Assembly (NCBI GenBank): GCA_002887195.1
Contig: PJAB01000576.1
Span: 1 to 23,593, forward strand
Length of the DNA stretch: 23,593 nt
Direction of reading: 5' to 3'
Origin: Chrysochromulina parva
Taxonomy: Eukaryota > Haptophyta > Prymnesiales > Chrysochromulinaceae
Of the stretch, positions 22,818 to 23,593 are shown in pieces. How positions within the stretch are numbered: the stretch's first letter is position 1; each line of letters begins with the position of its first letter. The notes below the pieces were generated by a model that saw only the letters and a list, made by a program, of their open reading frames with translations, did not search any database and was not told the origin of the DNA. The translations under genes and the position numbers were made by a program.

Positions 22818-23426
22818 CTACGGTTCGACCTGTGCGATCATGTCGATCTCCACCGGCACTGCGCGAGTACAGCGCATCGAACGCACGCTGCGTGAGTCAT
22901 GCGGCAAGACACTTGAAGGGTGGGGCTGGCATAGGACGGGACACTCACCGCCGAGCGGGAGCGTCGTAACGCCGACTGCGACACGTGCATGCACGCCACG
23001 CTCCTCAAAGATCTCGCCGAGCAGGTTGCTGCAGCCGTTGAGCACCTTTGGCAGAGCAGTAACGCTGCTGTCTGCCACCGCAATGTATCCATTCACCTTG
23101 ACGATCTTCTTGACCTTGTCCAGGTCGCCGATTGCGAGCTTGAGCGACGCAATCAGCTCGAGACCGACGATCTTTGCAAGCTCGGCGGCCTCGTCAACGG
23201 TGAACTCGGCACCCACGCGGCCCACGTGCACACTCTTCATGTCCTCCTTGAAGGGCAGATGCCCCGCGAGATACACCCATCCATCTTCGTTCGAGACGAC
23301 GGCGAGCTTGTACGCGCCTGCTGGCTGCGGAAGCTCGGGAAGTGTGTAGCCAAGCTTCGCGATGCGCGCCTCGGTGTGCACGAAGCGAGCCGAGAGCGCG
23401 GCACCACGTCTTAGTAAAGCCTGCAT
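22818..23426 (-). CDS. RidA/YjgF/YER057c-family protein, mitochondrial-type leader, two exons
   Basis: Exons 22949-23426 and 22818-22858 give about 172 residues. The leader MQALLRRGAALSARFVH is basic and looks mitochondrial. The body matches the YjgF/YER057c/UK114-like group with an LPELPQPAGAY start: DGWVYLAGHLPF, GRVGAEFTVDEAAELAK, ASLKLAIGDLDKVKKIVKV, VLNGCSNLLGEIF, and HARVAVGVTTLPLG joined to VPVEIDMIAQVEP. R148 is the conserved substrate-carboxylate arginine. RidA proteins hydrolyse reactive enamine/imine intermediates such as those released by PLP enzymes. Members of this longer subgroup are less well characterised, so the activity is inferred. The intron is 90 nt and has no in-frame stop, so the unspliced frame also runs through. 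The spliced product matches the family end far better. The ATG at 23426 is the first in frame. Confidence 0.9.
   Translation of the reverse strand: MQALLRRGAALSARFVHTEARIAKLGYTLPELPQPAGAYKLAVVSNEDGWVYLAGHLPFKEDMKSVHVGRVGAEFTVDEAAELAKIVGLELIASLKLAIGDLDKVKKIVKVNGYIAVADSSVTALPKVLNGCSNLLGEIFEERGVHARVAVGVTTLPLGGECPVLCQPHPSSVLPHDSRSVRSMRCTRAVPVEIDMIAQVEP
22859..22948 (-). other. Spliceosomal intron of the RidA-family gene (90 nt, stop-free)
   Basis: In transcript sense the donor is ctcggcg/gtgagtgt and the acceptor is ctcgcgcag/tgccggtg. Joining gives LPLG/VPVEID with a GTG codon across the junction. The length is a multiple of three without stops, so retention would insert 30 residues rather than truncate the protein. 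Confidence 0.9.
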
Positions 23427-23593
23427 GGACAGTCGAAGGTTGTGTCACCTTCGGCGTAAGGGTCGGTTCGGCACAGGATTGGACTTCCGAGGTCTCAACT
23501 GATTCGAGCCAAACCAAAGCTAGGGACGACACCGGTTGACCACCCTGAGTGGTCCCGGCTATTTTTTTCATGGAAAAATGACATTCACACTTT

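Noticed and set aside
23538..23554. gaccac/gtggtc inverted repeat upstream of the RidA-family gene
   Set aside because: Six-bp arms with a 5-nt loop are expected by chance in a window of this size, and no further support is visible.
1..23593. Bacterial or viral origin of the window
   Set aside because: Spliceosomal introns with exact junctions in three genes, mitochondrial-type and secretory leaders, CAP and TTL-like genes, and the lack of operon structure all argue for a eukaryotic nucleus. No capsid, polymerase or integrase gene is present.

Overview
This window is nuclear DNA from a GC-rich eukaryote, most likely a unicellular alga or related protist. Genes are packed close together on both strands, with no operon-like co-directional runs and no Shine-Dalgarno spacing. 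Three genes (CAP, an Ldh2-family oxidoreductase and a RidA-family protein) need a short GT-AG intron to join two halves of one conserved protein, and each join is exact to the base. Several proteins carry N-terminal secretory or mitochondrial-type leaders. The mix of secretory glycosyltransferases, a ShKT/sulfotransferase protein and a protist-style Cys/His zinc finger would suit a haptophyte or stramenopile alga. That placement is inference; the sequence alone does not settle the lineage.

Layout: 1-739 has no recognisable gene. A ShKT/sulfotransferase-like secretory protein (-, 740-2584) is divergent from a class IV PLP aminotransferase (+, 2778-3959). Three + strand genes follow: a family-16 protein methyltransferase with an embedded zinc finger (4642-6450), a tubulin-tyrosine-ligase-like enzyme (6656-7822) and an ankyrin-repeat protein (8069-8821). 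Then come a secreted CIA30-domain protein (-, 9248-9895), a small unidentified ORF (+, 10494-10874), a DUF1152-type protein whose frame is broken at an 11-bp tandem repeat (-, 11211-12294), a DxD-type glycosyltransferase (+, 12400-13773), a GT61 glycosyltransferase (-, 14409-16445), a BIVM-like protein with an inserted PDZ domain (+, 16806-18815), cyclase-associated protein (-, 19395-20946), an Ldh2-family oxidoreductase (+, 21187-22414) and a RidA-family protein (-, 22818-23426).

The genes do not form one pathway. Loose themes are secretory glycan or sulfate modification (sulfotransferase-like, DxD glycosyltransferase, GT61), cytoskeleton and cilium (TTL-like, CAP, possibly the Lys-rich ankyrin protein), and amino- or keto-acid metabolism (aminotransferase, Ldh2, RidA). 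The last two lie side by side and both have mitochondrial-type leaders.

The strongest unusual signals are a PDZ domain inserted inside a BIVM-type protein, a zinc finger inserted inside a methyltransferase fold, a frame-setting 11-bp minisatellite in the DUF1152 gene, an Ldh2-family enzyme lacking both signature histidines, and many short tandem repeats at gene boundaries. One of those repeats contains the aminotransferase stop codon. I found no CRISPR array, transposase, tRNA or rRNA.
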